From assembly GCF_022869865.1 (NCBI RefSeq), contig NZ_CP094984.1, positions 2,046,001 to 2,110,000 of the forward strand: 64,000 bases of DNA. The letters run 5' to 3'. Positions 44,912 to 52,291 of this stretch are shown in pieces. The DNA is from Arthrobacter zhangbolii. GTDB lineage: Bacteria > Actinomycetota > Actinomycetes > Actinomycetales > Micrococcaceae. A program made the translations under genes and the position numbers. The notes beneath the pieces were generated by a model. It was not told the DNA's origin, did no database searches, and worked only from the letters and a program-made list of their open reading frames with translations. The first letter of the stretch is position 1. Every line of letters begins with the position of its first letter.

Positions 44912-45697
44912 CTAGGCTCCGCCGAGCGGCCGGACGGTGAGGATCTGCTCGCTGCGGCCGAACGGGCCGTGCTCGTCATGCAGGATGGCCGAGGTCAGCC
45001 CGATGCCGTCGGTGCCGAAGGTAACCTGCGTGTCCAGACCCAGCCATTCGCCCACCGGGTCGCGGTGCAGGTGCAGCTGCAGGTCCACGTTGGGGAACAT
45101 GTAACTGTCCCCGCCCGGCGGCACACGGGTGGAAATGCCGTTGGCGGTGTCCGCCATGCCGATCAGCCGGACCAGGTCGGAGGTGGGCATACCCTCCACC
45201 ATCTCGTGCGGGGTCCGGAGCCAGGCCCGTCCGCGGCCGGGGCGGAGCCCGGGCAGGGCACGCATCTCCACCGATTCGATGAAGGCGCCCGGCCATGCGG
45301 TCAGGCCCTCGCGGGTGCCCGCCTCGGCGGGGCCGGGCATGGTCCCGTCCTCCACCGCGGCCACCTCCGACGTCGTGCCCCGGGCCAGCCGCCATGCCGT
45401 CGCCCGGACCGCGGTGCGGCCGTCCGCGACCATTTCGGCCTGCAGCAGTTCGATGGTGCGGCCGGGGCGCAGGAGCGAGGTCTTCACCTCGAACGTGCTG
45501 CGCGGAATCAAACCCAGGATGTCATAGCTGATGCGGGCCATCCGCAGGTCCGGCCGCGGCTGGAACTGCTCCAGGCAGTGCGCCAGCAGACCCGAAATGG
45601 GCGCCATGTGCTGCTCCTGCGGGTTCCAGGCACCCTGGGTGTGGATGGTTGCTTCATAGACGCCGTTGCCCAGTGAGCGGTAATACGATTCAGCCAC
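44912..45697 (-). CDS. Acyl-CoA thioesterase-like protein (double hot-dog)
   Basis: 261 aa with two hot-dog modules. Module 1: AHCLEQFQPRPDLRMARISY, the typical N-terminal strand of TesB-like proteins, then FEVKTSLLRPGRTIELLQAE; module 2: VRLIGMADTANGISTRVPPG and DVTLQ-like VDLQLHLHRDPVGEWLGLD. Likely hydrolyses acyl-CoA esters; substrate unknown. It begins with GTG 45697 and is upstream of the lipoate-ligase-like gene. Confidence 0.85.
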   Translation of the reverse strand: MAESYYRSLGNGVYEATIHTQGAWNPQEQHMAPISGLLAHCLEQFQPRPDLRMARISYDILGLIPRSTFEVKTSLLRPGRTIELLQAEMVADGRTAVRATAWRLARGTTSEVAAVEDGTMPGPAEAGTREGLTAWPGAFIESVEMRALPGLRPGRGRAWLRTPHEMVEGMPTSDLVRLIGMADTANGISTRVPPGGDSYMFPNVDLQLHLHRDPVGEWLGLDTQVTFGTDGIGLTSAILHDEHGPFGRSEQILTVRPLGGA

Positions 45698-45795
45698 GTG
45701 CTTTGCTTCTCCCTGCCGTTCGGAATGGGCTTTCAGGCTACCCCAGCACAGTGACCGGTCTGGCCTGGGGTTGCGGTGCGGGTCACAATGGCCCG

Positions 45796-46767
45796 ATGGA
45801 ATACACCCATCTCGGCCGCTCCGGCCTGTCCGTTTCCCGCTTCTGCCTGGGCACCATGAACTTCGGCCCCAAAACCGACGAGGCGGACGCGCACGCCATC
45901 ATGGATTCCGCCCGGGACACCGGCATCAATTTTTTCGACACCGCCAACGTTTACGGCTGGGAGCGCAAGGGCTGGACGGAGGAGATTGTCGGCCGCTGGT
46001 TCGCCAAGGGCGGCGGCCGCCGCGAGGACACCGTTATTGCCACCAAGCTCTACGGCTCCATGAGTGAGCGCCCCAATGACACGTTCCTGTCCGCCCTGAA
46101 CATCCGCCGCGCCCTGGACGCCAGCCTGAAGCGTCTGCAGACGGACTACATAGACCTCTACCAGTTCCATCACATCGACCGAAACACTCCCTGGGACGAG
46201 ATCTGGCAGGCCATGGAAGTGGCCGTGACCCAGGGCAAGATCATCTACAACGGCAGCAGCAATTTCGCCGGCTGGCACATTGCCCGGGCACAGGAGAACG
46301 CCGGGCGGCGGAACTTTGCCGGCCTGGTCAGTGAACAAAGCATCTACAACCTGATCAACCGGACCGTGGAGCTGGAAGTTATTCCCGCCGCCCGCCAGTA
46401 CGGGCTGGGCCTGCTGGCCTGGTCACCGCTGCAGGGGGGGCTGCTGGGCGGGATCCTGCAGAAGGAGGCCGACGCCGGCGGGCGCCGGGCCGAGGGCAGG
46501 GTACGTGACCTGCTGGAGAAGCACCGGGGGCAGATCCGGCAGTACGAGGATCTGGCCGCCGAACTGGAGATCCCTCCGGGGGTCCTGGCCCTGGCCTGGC
46601 TGCTGCATCAGCCTGCGGTCACGGCTCCGCTGGTGGGACCGCGTACCCAGGAACAGCTGGATGAGGCGCTCCTGGCCCTGGACGTGACCCTGGACCAAAA
46701 GACCCTGGACCGGCTGGACGAAATCTTCCCCGGCCACCGCACAGCACCGGAGGACTACGCCTGGTAG
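45796..46767 (+). CDS. Aldo/keto reductase (AKR)
   Basis: 323-aa (alpha/beta)8 barrel oxidoreductase starting MEYTHLGRSGLSVSRFCLGT. Catalytic tetrad positions: Asp/Tyr in INFFDTANVYGWE, Lys in VIATKLYGSMS, His in YQFHHIDRNTPW. The C-terminal NADP-binding part is APLVGPRTQEQLDEAL. It belongs to the voltage-gated K+ channel beta-like/AKR group. It precedes a convergent SRAP gene whose 3' region carries a direct repeat (46776-46820). Confidence 0.92.
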   Translation: MEYTHLGRSGLSVSRFCLGTMNFGPKTDEADAHAIMDSARDTGINFFDTANVYGWERKGWTEEIVGRWFAKGGGRREDTVIATKLYGSMSERPNDTFLSALNIRRALDASLKRLQTDYIDLYQFHHIDRNTPWDEIWQAMEVAVTQGKIIYNGSSNFAGWHIARAQENAGRRNFAGLVSEQSIYNLINRTVELEVIPAARQYGLGLLAWSPLQGGLLGGILQKEADAGGRRAEGRVRDLLEKHRGQIRQYEDLAAELEIPPGVLALAWLLHQPAVTAPLVGPRTQEQLDEALLALDVTLDQKTLDRLDEIFPGHRTAPEDYAW

Positions 46768-46775
46768 CCGGCCGG

Positions 46776-46820
46776 CTCAGGCGCTCGCAGGCACGCGCTC
46801 ACCCTCAGGCGCTCGCAGGC
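46776..46820 (-). repeat. Direct repeat spanning the SRAP2 stop codon
   Basis: The 17-base word CTCAGGCGCTCGCAGGC occurs at 46776-46792 and 46804-46820 (period 28). On the minus strand it encodes the end of the SRAP protein (EPASA-stop). The second copy thus repeats the stop codon and the preceding codons just downstream. Confidence 0.85.
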
Positions 46821-47509
46821 TCAATCAGTTCCGGGCCGTTGTTCCGCACGGAGTTGACCTGACTGGAGACCACCCGCGGGGTCAGGACGGGTTCGGGCAC
46901 GGCGTCGAGCAGCTGCGCAACGTCGCTGCCCCCGGTCAGCTTCGGGTCGAGCCAGTCCGCGTAGAGGTCCGGCGCGATGATCAGCGGCGTCCGGTCGTGG
47001 ATGTGGCCCAGGGCGTCGGTGGCCTGCGTGGTGATGATGGTGACGCTCAGCAGCCACTTGTGCTCGTGGTCTTCGGGCAGTGCCGGGTCGGGCCAGAACT
47101 CGTAGAGACCGGCAAAGGCCAGCGGATCCTGTTTCTCCGAGTACAGGTACGTGGGGATCTTCCCGTCGGCGGTTTTCTCCCACTCGTAGTAGCCGTCCGC
47201 GGGCACCAGGGCCCGGCGCTTAACGGCGGCTTTGCGGAAGGCGGGTTTCTCCAGGATGGTTTCCCGCCGGGCGTTAATCATCCGTGCTCCGATTTTGGGA
47301 TCCTTGGCCCAGACCGGCACCAGGCCCCATTTCGCCGTCGCCAGCCGGCGGACCGGCTCCTCCTGCCGGAACCGTTCAGTGACAATCCGCACGTCATCCG
47401 TGGGCGCCACATTCCAGGACGGCAGCACATCCGGGCCCACCGACTGTTCGACGGCGAACGCTGACACGAGGTCCGACGTCGCCCTGGCCATGACATAGCG
47501 TCCGCACAT
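46805..47509 (-). CDS. SRAP domain protein 2 (abasic-site protein HMCES/YedK family), SOS-linked
   Basis: 234-aa SRAP protein with the complete active site: C2 (MCGRYVMARA), N79 (MINARRETILEKPA), E109 (DGYYEWEK) and the His of HIHDRTPLI. It cross-links to abasic sites in single-stranded DNA. ATG 47509 is fixed by the need for Cys at position 2 after Met removal. An SOS box lies 79 bases upstream, between this gene and the divergent 111-aa gene. It is similar to SRAP1 along its length, so the window holds two paralogues. Confidence 0.92.
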   Translation of the reverse strand: MCGRYVMARATSDLVSAFAVEQSVGPDVLPSWNVAPTDDVRIVTERFRQEEPVRRLATAKWGLVPVWAKDPKIGARMINARRETILEKPAFRKAAVKRRALVPADGYYEWEKTADGKIPTYLYSEKQDPLAFAGLYEFWPDPALPEDHEHKWLLSVTIITTQATDALGHIHDRTPLIIAPDLYADWLDPKLTGGSDVAQLLDAVPEPVLTPRVVSSQVNSVRNNGPELIEPASA

Positions 47510-47587
47510 GGCACCCATTGTGCACCATGGTCCGCCCCGGCCAGGAGCGGCAGCCCTCCCCCGCACGGCAGGAACGGTTACTTTCTT

Positions 47588-47603
47588 TCGAACATATGTT
47601 CTA
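47588..47603. promoter_or_regulatory. LexA (SOS) box between SRAP2 and the 111-aa gene
   Basis: TCGAACATATGTTCTA matches TCGAAC-N4-GTTCGA at 11 of 12 positions. For the plus-strand gene a TATTTT -10 element (47602-47607) overlaps the box and lies 6 bases from the ATG, implying a leaderless, LexA-blocked transcript. The box may also serve the divergent SRAP2 gene. Confidence 0.85.
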
Positions 47604-47613
47604 TTTTTAAAGC

Positions 47614-47949
47614 ATGAACCAAAACGCTGCCGAGCGGCTCGCTTCCCGCTTGGTCCGGCGGGCAGAGCCCATCGGCCTGACGCCGGAGGAGCTGGACTTC
47701 GAGCACAATCCGGTCACCACGTCGGTGCCCGGTGTGCCGGTGTGGGCCTGGATCAGGTTTCCCGGAGCGGCCGAACGGGTAAAGGGTGAGGCCTGCAGCT
47801 GGTCCTCCCGGGCAGTGCAGGTGCTGTGGGAGGACGCCGGGCTGCGGCGGGCCACCTGGGTGTGGGCCTCTGCCGTGACCCGGCGGGAAAACAACAGCCG
47901 CAAACAGGCGCTGGGCGACAGGACGGCCCGGGACCGGATGCAGGGCTGA
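47614..47949 (+). CDS. Orphan 111-aa SOS-box gene
   Basis: 111-aa hypothetical protein: MNQNAAERLASRLVRRAEPI, GLTPEELDFEHNPVTTSV, GVPVWAWIRFPGAAERVKGE, ACSWSSRAVQVLWEDAGLR, RATWVWASAVTRREN. Trp-rich, soluble, charged, no metal motif. No family recognised. It starts with ATG 47614, immediately downstream of a promoter carrying a LexA box, with no room for an SD. Partnership with the divergent SRAP gene is an inference from the shared box. Confidence 0.75.
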   Translation: MNQNAAERLASRLVRRAEPIGLTPEELDFEHNPVTTSVPGVPVWAWIRFPGAAERVKGEACSWSSRAVQVLWEDAGLRRATWVWASAVTRRENNSRKQALGDRTARDRMQG

Positions 47950-48000
47950 AGGACGCAGGGCTGAAGAACGCAGTGCTGAACGACCCAGCGGTGAAGGACG
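47941..48000 (+). repeat. 15-base tandem array of in-frame stop codons
   Basis: Four units of CAGGGCTGAAGGACG or close variants start at 47941, 47956, 47971 and 47986. The period is 15, a multiple of three, so TGA recurs in the reading frame of the upstream 111-aa gene at 47947, 47962, 47977 and 47992. The next unit (CAAACCGCTAAGG) is diverged. Confidence 0.88.
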
Positions 48001-48007
48001 CAAACCG

Positions 48008-48685
48008 CTAAGGTGCCGCCGGGCAATTGATTTCATGCAAACCCGGCCAGACTGGATCACCGTTGCTGTGAAGGAGGAGCGAACCGCCGTCGGAGTGCCA
48101 CTTGAGCTCATAATTTCGACTGCTAACCGGCTCGTACCCGTCATCGGCTGTCCAGGAACTGACCTTCCAGCCGATGCCGGCGGCGTTGACGACGTAGACC
48201 GTACCGCTGCCGGCAAACAGGAACGAGACTTCGCGCACTGCCACACGGCAACCATCGCTGTTGGCCGGTGAGAGGACGTGATACTTGGCGCTGGAAACAT
48301 CATCCAGTGCGCCCAGCCCGCTGAAGAGGACCGAGACAACCGCCGGCAGAGTCACGAACCAAGGCCACCGGTTGCGCCGGTTCCGGCCCCTGAAGGTAAT
48401 TGATGATCGCCGTCTGGACGAATCCACTTTCAGCAACACCATGGCGGTCAGGAAGAGAACACCGCCGACGGCCCACCCGGGCACCGCCTGCTGACCAAGG
48501 ACGAACAGAAATCCGGCCCAGCCCATAACACTGCACAGTGGGGCGAGCACGAGCAAAATAACTGAAGCCCGGAAGAGCCTGGACGAAGGCTCCGCCCCAA
48601 CCCCGACTGGTCCCGCGGCCCCGGCTGTTGCGGAAGCCCCGTCTAGTCCTGAAGCCCCGGCTCCACGGGCATCACCTGGTCCCAC
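48008..48685 (-). CDS. Membrane protein with extracytoplasmic C-terminal domain
   Basis: 225 aa. Gly/Ala-rich N-terminus, then three hydrophobic segments (ASVILLVLAPLCSVMGW, WAVGGVLFLTAMVLL, FVTLPAVVSVLFSGLGAL) with basic flanks (RRRSSITFRGRNRRNRW), and a C-terminal globular domain of ~85 residues with two Cys (NSDGCRVAVREVSFL; HEINCPAAP), which could form a disulfide outside. No family recognised. GTG start. Confidence 0.6.
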   Translation of the reverse strand: MGPGDARGAGASGLDGASATAGAAGPVGVGAEPSSRLFRASVILLVLAPLCSVMGWAGFLFVLGQQAVPGWAVGGVLFLTAMVLLKVDSSRRRSSITFRGRNRRNRWPWFVTLPAVVSVLFSGLGALDDVSSAKYHVLSPANSDGCRVAVREVSFLFAGSGTVYVVNAAGIGWKVSSWTADDGYEPVSSRNYELKWHSDGGSLLLHSNGDPVWPGLHEINCPAAP

Positions 48686-48747
48686 AATCCTCCTTCATCA
48701 GCGGTGGCAGATTCCCGACCCCGGACACGTATGCCGGGCGCCGTCCC

Positions 48748-49593
48748 TCAGTATTGGCTGAAATCGGCCGTCGCCGGGTCCGCACCCAGCCGGCTGCCCT
48801 CGTCCAGGCCGTCCAGGACGTCCAGGTCCTCCTGCGCCAGGTCCAGCTGTGCGGCGGCCAGGTTTTCCCGCATCCGCGCTGAATCCGCCGACTTGGGAAT
48901 GACGATCCTGCCCAACCCCAGATGCCAGGCCAGCACCACCTGGGCCGGTGTGGCAGCGTATTTATCCGCGAGCGCGGCAACTTCGGGCGCGTCGAGGCCG
49001 GTGCCCTGCCCCAGCGGCGAGTACGCCTGCACCGCTATCCCCCGCGCCGCTGTCTCGGCGGCGAGCGCTGCCTGGCGGAAACCGGGATGAAGTTCAATCT
49101 GGTTCACGGCCGGCAGTATCCGGCTCTGCTCGGCCAGGGCGTCAAGATGCTCCACCAGGAAATTGGAGACGCCGATGGCCCGCATGAACCCGTCCTGATA
49201 GAGGCCCTCAAGTTCCTTCCAGGCCTGGACGAAGCGGCCCTGCGACGGGACCGGCCAGTGGATCAGGTAGAGGTCCACGACGTCGAGGTTCAGAGTATGC
49301 CGGCTCTCCAGGAACGCCGACCGGGCCCGGCCCTGGTCCCCGTTGCGCAGTTTGGTGGTCACAAAGATCTCCGAGCGCGGAATGCCCGACGCCGCGATGG
49401 CCGCCCCCACTCCGGCTTCATTGCCGTAGGCTGCCGCGGTATCGATGTGCCGGTATCCGGCGGCGAGCGCGTCCTCGACCACTTCCTGCGTCCGCTCCGG
49501 CGGAACCTGGAAGACACCGAACCCAAGCTGCGGAATGGGCACTGAATTGCCCAGTGTCAGATCCGGGACAGGGATGCCTGGGCTGTCGGTCAT
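48748..49593 (-). CDS. Aldo/keto reductase (2,5-diketo-D-gluconate reductase type)
   Basis: 281-aa AKR5-type enzyme. Tetrad Asp/Tyr in HIDTAAAYGNEAGVG, Lys in IFVTTKLRNGDQ, His in DLYLIHWPVPSQG; signature AVNQIELHPGFRQAAL and terminal VIPKSADSARMRENLAA. It resembles DkgA/B and related ketoreductases; the natural substrate is unknown. ATG 49593 is chosen because the domain starts at MTDSPGIPVPDLTLGN; a longer frame upstream is not family-like. Confidence 0.92.
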   Translation of the reverse strand: MTDSPGIPVPDLTLGNSVPIPQLGFGVFQVPPERTQEVVEDALAAGYRHIDTAAAYGNEAGVGAAIAASGIPRSEIFVTTKLRNGDQGRARSAFLESRHTLNLDVVDLYLIHWPVPSQGRFVQAWKELEGLYQDGFMRAIGVSNFLVEHLDALAEQSRILPAVNQIELHPGFRQAALAAETAARGIAVQAYSPLGQGTGLDAPEVAALADKYAATPAQVVLAWHLGLGRIVIPKSADSARMRENLAAAQLDLAQEDLDVLDGLDEGSRLGADPATADFSQY

Positions 49594-49744
49594 TGCGTCG
49601 CCCTTCCTGGGAGTCCGCCCCGGCCTGTGGCTTAGGCTGGGTGCAGTTGGGTGCCGGGAACCTCCACCTAAGCCCGGCTTCCCGACCCCGTCAAGGAGCG
49701 GGCCGGAGGAACTTCGGTCATGGAACTCTCGAGTAAGGCATCGC

Positions 49745-50782
49745 GTGGCATTGAATCTGCTCTTCATCGGCGGGACCGGCGTGATCAGTTCCGCCGCCGT
49801 CGCCCGCGCTCGCAGCCTGGGGCACCGCGTGGCCGTACTGAACCGGGGCGTCTCCGGGGCGCGCCCGGCACCGGCCGGCGTCGAGCATCTCAGCGCCGAT
49901 GTGCGGGATCCCGCCGCCGTCCGCGCCGCCGTGGGGAACCGGGAGTTCGACGCCGTGGCGGACTTCGTTTCCTACACTGCCGACCATGTGGCCGCTGCCG
50001 TGGAGCTGTACCGCGGGCGTACCGGGCAGTACGTCTACATCAGTTCCGCCTCGGCGTACCAGAAGCCGCCGTCGCAGTTGCCTGTCCGGGAGTCCACCCC
50101 GCTGCGTAATCCGTTCTGGCAGTACTCCCGGGACAAGATCGCCGGTGAGGATGTCCTGGTGGAGGCTTACCGTGCGGAGGGGTTCCCGGGAACCATCGTG
50201 CGCCCTTCACATACCTATGACGCGACCAAGGTGCCGCTGATCGGCGGCTGGACCGATATCCACCGGATGCGGGCGGGGCTGCCGGTTCTGGTGCACGGTG
50301 ACGGCACGTCCCTGTGGACGCTGACGCACAGCCGGGACTTTGCCACGGGGTTCGTCGGACTGTTGGGCCGGCCGGCCGCCGTCGGGGAGAGCTTCACCAT
50401 CACCTCCGACGAGTTCCTGCCGTGGGATGCCGTCTACCGCACCCTGGCCTCAGCGGCGGGGGTGCCGGAACCGCAGCTGGTGCACGTGGCGTCCGAGACC
50501 ATCGCGGCCCATGATCCGGGGCGCGGCCCGGGACTGCTGGGAGACAAAAGCCATTCCTCCGTCTTCGACAACACCAAGATCAAGGCCCTGGTTCCCCAGT
50601 ACTGTGCGGCCATTCCCTTTGCTGCCGGCGCCCGCGAAATCCTGGGCTGGTATGACGCCCATCCGCAGGCGCAGGTTCCGGACGCGGGCTGGATGGATGT
50701 CAGCGACCGCCTGGCTGCGTGGGCCGGCGCCGGCGCGGCCGACGGCAAGCGGCGAAAGAAGTCGCCGGCACCCGGTGTTTGA
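49745..50782 (+). CDS. NAD-dependent epimerase/dehydratase (extended SDR)
   Basis: 345 aa. NAD-binding Gly motif LLFIGGTGVISSAAVARA; YVYISSASAYQKPP and the catalytic Tyr-x3-Lys in QYSRDKIAGEDVL; then GTIVRPSHTYDATKVPL. It belongs to the atypical extended SDRs seen near UDP-sugar epimerases and chloroplast RNA-binding proteins; the substrate is unknown. GTG 49745 is chosen (AAGG 7 bases before); the C-terminus ends with the basic stretch GKRRKKSPAPGV. Confidence 0.85.
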   Translation: MALNLLFIGGTGVISSAAVARARSLGHRVAVLNRGVSGARPAPAGVEHLSADVRDPAAVRAAVGNREFDAVADFVSYTADHVAAAVELYRGRTGQYVYISSASAYQKPPSQLPVRESTPLRNPFWQYSRDKIAGEDVLVEAYRAEGFPGTIVRPSHTYDATKVPLIGGWTDIHRMRAGLPVLVHGDGTSLWTLTHSRDFATGFVGLLGRPAAVGESFTITSDEFLPWDAVYRTLASAAGVPEPQLVHVASETIAAHDPGRGPGLLGDKSHSSVFDNTKIKALVPQYCAAIPFAAGAREILGWYDAHPQAQVPDAGWMDVSDRLAAWAGAGAADGKRRKKSPAPGV

Positions 50783-50823
50783 CTGTTAGAGTGCCTGCAA
50801 GAGGCCAAATGAAAGGCAACAGC

Positions 50824-51456
50824 ATGTCGGATAAAAACCCGTTTGCGGGACTGGGTGACGGAGCACGTTCCAATTCCGGTCCCGACGGCGACCAGTACGC
50901 CTACCCGCAGTCCAACGAACCGCGGCCGGCACCGCGGCCTCCGGAGTCCCCGGCCCCGCAGCAGGCACCGTATCAGCAGTACCCGAACCAGCAGCAGGGC
51001 CAGTATCCGGCCCAGCAGTACCCGGGCCAGCAGCAGGGCCATGCCTACCCCGGCCAGCACCAGACGCCGCCGCAGTACCCCGGCTATCCCGGCGGCCAGC
51101 CCCCGCAGGCCTACCCGAACCAGGTCCAGAACTACCCCGGCCCCGGGCAGCACCACCCGCAGCCCGGATACGGCCAGAACCAGTTCGGTCCCGCCCCGTA
51201 CGGGCAGGGACCCTATGCACAGGGTTACCCGTCCCAGAAGTCCCGGGTGGTTGCCGGTCTGCTGGGCGTATTCCTCGGCGCCTTCGGGGTGCACCGCTTT
51301 TACCTGGGCAACTCCGGCATCGGCGCAGCCCAGGTGGTGGCGACCGTGTTCACCGGCGGCTTTGCCGGCGTCTGGGGATTTGTGGAAGGCATCATGATCC
51401 TCTGCAACGCCCAGCCCTTCCGCACGGATGCACGCGGCATCCCGCTCAAGGGATAA
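50824..51456 (+). CDS. TM2 domain protein with Q/P/Y/G-rich tail
   Basis: 210 aa. Residues ~30-135 are a low-complexity run rich in Gln, Pro, Tyr and Gly (QYPNQQQGQYPAQQYPGQQQ and related). The C-terminal ~70 residues form a TM2 domain: KSRVVAGLLGVFLGAFGVHR, FYLGNSGIGAAQVVATVF, FAGVWGFVEGIMILC, two membrane helices with a short loop. Function unknown; such tails in actinobacterial TM2 proteins may self-associate. ATG 50824 has GAAAGG 8 bases upstream. Confidence 0.85.
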   Translation: MSDKNPFAGLGDGARSNSGPDGDQYAYPQSNEPRPAPRPPESPAPQQAPYQQYPNQQQGQYPAQQYPGQQQGHAYPGQHQTPPQYPGYPGGQPPQAYPNQVQNYPGPGQHHPQPGYGQNQFGPAPYGQGPYAQGYPSQKSRVVAGLLGVFLGAFGVHRFYLGNSGIGAAQVVATVFTGGFAGVWGFVEGIMILCNAQPFRTDARGIPLKG

Positions 51457-51467
51457 CGCGACGCAGG

Positions 51468-51497
51468 ACTGTCCCGTCCGACGACGGCGGGACAGTC
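51468..51497. terminator. Terminator between the TM2 gene and a convergent small gene
   Basis: GACTGTCCCG (51468-51477) pairs with CGGGACAGTC (51488-51497) around a 10-base loop. It overlaps the stop codon of the minus-strand 48-aa gene (51496-51498). There is no T-run, but placement between two convergent ends fits a shared terminator. Confidence 0.65.
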
Positions 51498-51642
51498 AGC
51501 CCTGCATGTTACGGCGGTAGCGGTGCTCCAGCAGCAGGCGGGCTCCGTTGACCACCAGCGTTTCGACCGGCACCCCCTGTTCCTCGGCCAGTTCCTCCAG
51601 TTCCCGTCCCAGCTTCGGCGGGATCTGTACCTCAATGATCAT
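51496..51642 (-). CDS. 48-aa ribbon-helix-helix-like small protein
   Basis: A 48-aa frame from ATG 51642: MIIEVQIPPKLGRELEELAE, EQGVPVETLVVNGARLLLEH, RYRRNMQG. A beta-strand followed by two amphipathic helices is the pattern of ribbon-helix-helix DNA-binding proteins (CopG/Arc). No toxin-like partner gene is adjacent on the same strand, so an antitoxin role is not supported. Codon bias is consistent with a real gene. Confidence 0.55.
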   Translation of the reverse strand: MIIEVQIPPKLGRELEELAEEQGVPVETLVVNGARLLLEHRYRRNMQG

Positions 51643-51829
51643 GGCTTAAATCGTATAGCCGCCGCTGGCCCCTTCCTGACGGAACGTCCGTCAGCTGCGT
51701 CACCCGGCAGTGTGCTCCGGCCGGATATGCCTGCCAGTCAGCGGCACGGATACCCGAAGACGGACCCGCCCGGCTGCCGGACCGCCACCGCTGCCCCCGC
51801 CCCGACGTCGGCGGTGCTAGTCTGGACAT

Positions 51830-51845
51830 TCGAACGTTTGTTCTA
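51830..51845 (+). promoter_or_regulatory. LexA (SOS) box of umuDC
   Basis: TCGAACGTTTGTTCTA matches TCGAAC-N4-GTTCGA at 11 of 12 positions. It ends 26 bases before the umuD start. umuDC is SOS-controlled in other bacteria, so family and motif agree. Confidence 0.88.
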
Positions 51846-51871
51846 GTGCAGCCCGGCGGGAAGGCGGATAC

Positions 51872-52291
51872 ATGGCGGTGTTTTCAGCAGACCGTTCCCG
51901 CAGGACAACACCGCCGGCGGAGTCCGACGCCGCAACGGCAGCCGGCTTCCCCAGCCCCGCCCGCGACTATTTCGACGGCCGGATAGACCTCAACCGGCAC
52001 CTCATTCGCGACCCCACTTCCACCTACGTGGTGCGGGTGGACGGCGATTCAATGGCGGGCACCGGTATCTGCAGCGGCGATGAACTGATCGTGGACCGTT
52101 CACTCACTCCGCGGGACGGCGCCGTCGTGGTTGCCGTGGTGAACGGCGAGCTGGCGGTACGCCGGCTGCTGCTGGACGGCGGCCGGATCCTGCTGCGGGC
52201 GGACAGCCCGGGGTATGCGGACATCGAGGTGGCGGAACCGTCCGAACTCTCGGTATGGGGCGTTGTGACGCGCTGCCTGCACCATGTCTGA
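51872..52291 (+). CDS. umuD: UmuD-like S24 protein with Arg at the catalytic Lys position
   Basis: 139 aa, the same length and numbering as E. coli UmuD. RecA-stimulated autocleavage removes the N-terminus to give UmuD' for DNA polymerase V. The cleavage site is kept (A24-G25 in TAAGFPSPA) and the nucleophile is S60 ([11 protein letters not shown]). At position 97, where E. coli UmuD has the general-base Lys (TVKKL), this protein reads AVRRLLL: Arg97, checked in the DNA as cgc. The Ser/Lys dyad is thus altered. SD AAGGCGG precedes the ATG. It overlaps umuC by 8 bases. Confidence 0.92.
   Translation: MAVFSADRSRRTTPPAESDAATAAGFPSPARDYFDGRIDLNRHLIRDPTSTYVVRVDGDSMAGTGICSGDELIVDRSLTPRDGAVVVAVVNGELAVRRLLLDGGRILLRADSPGYADIEVAEPSELSVWGVVTRCLHHV

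Noticed and set aside
51496-51642. 48-aa RHH-like gene as half of a toxin-antitoxin pair
   Set aside because: No adjacent co-directional toxin-like gene was found.
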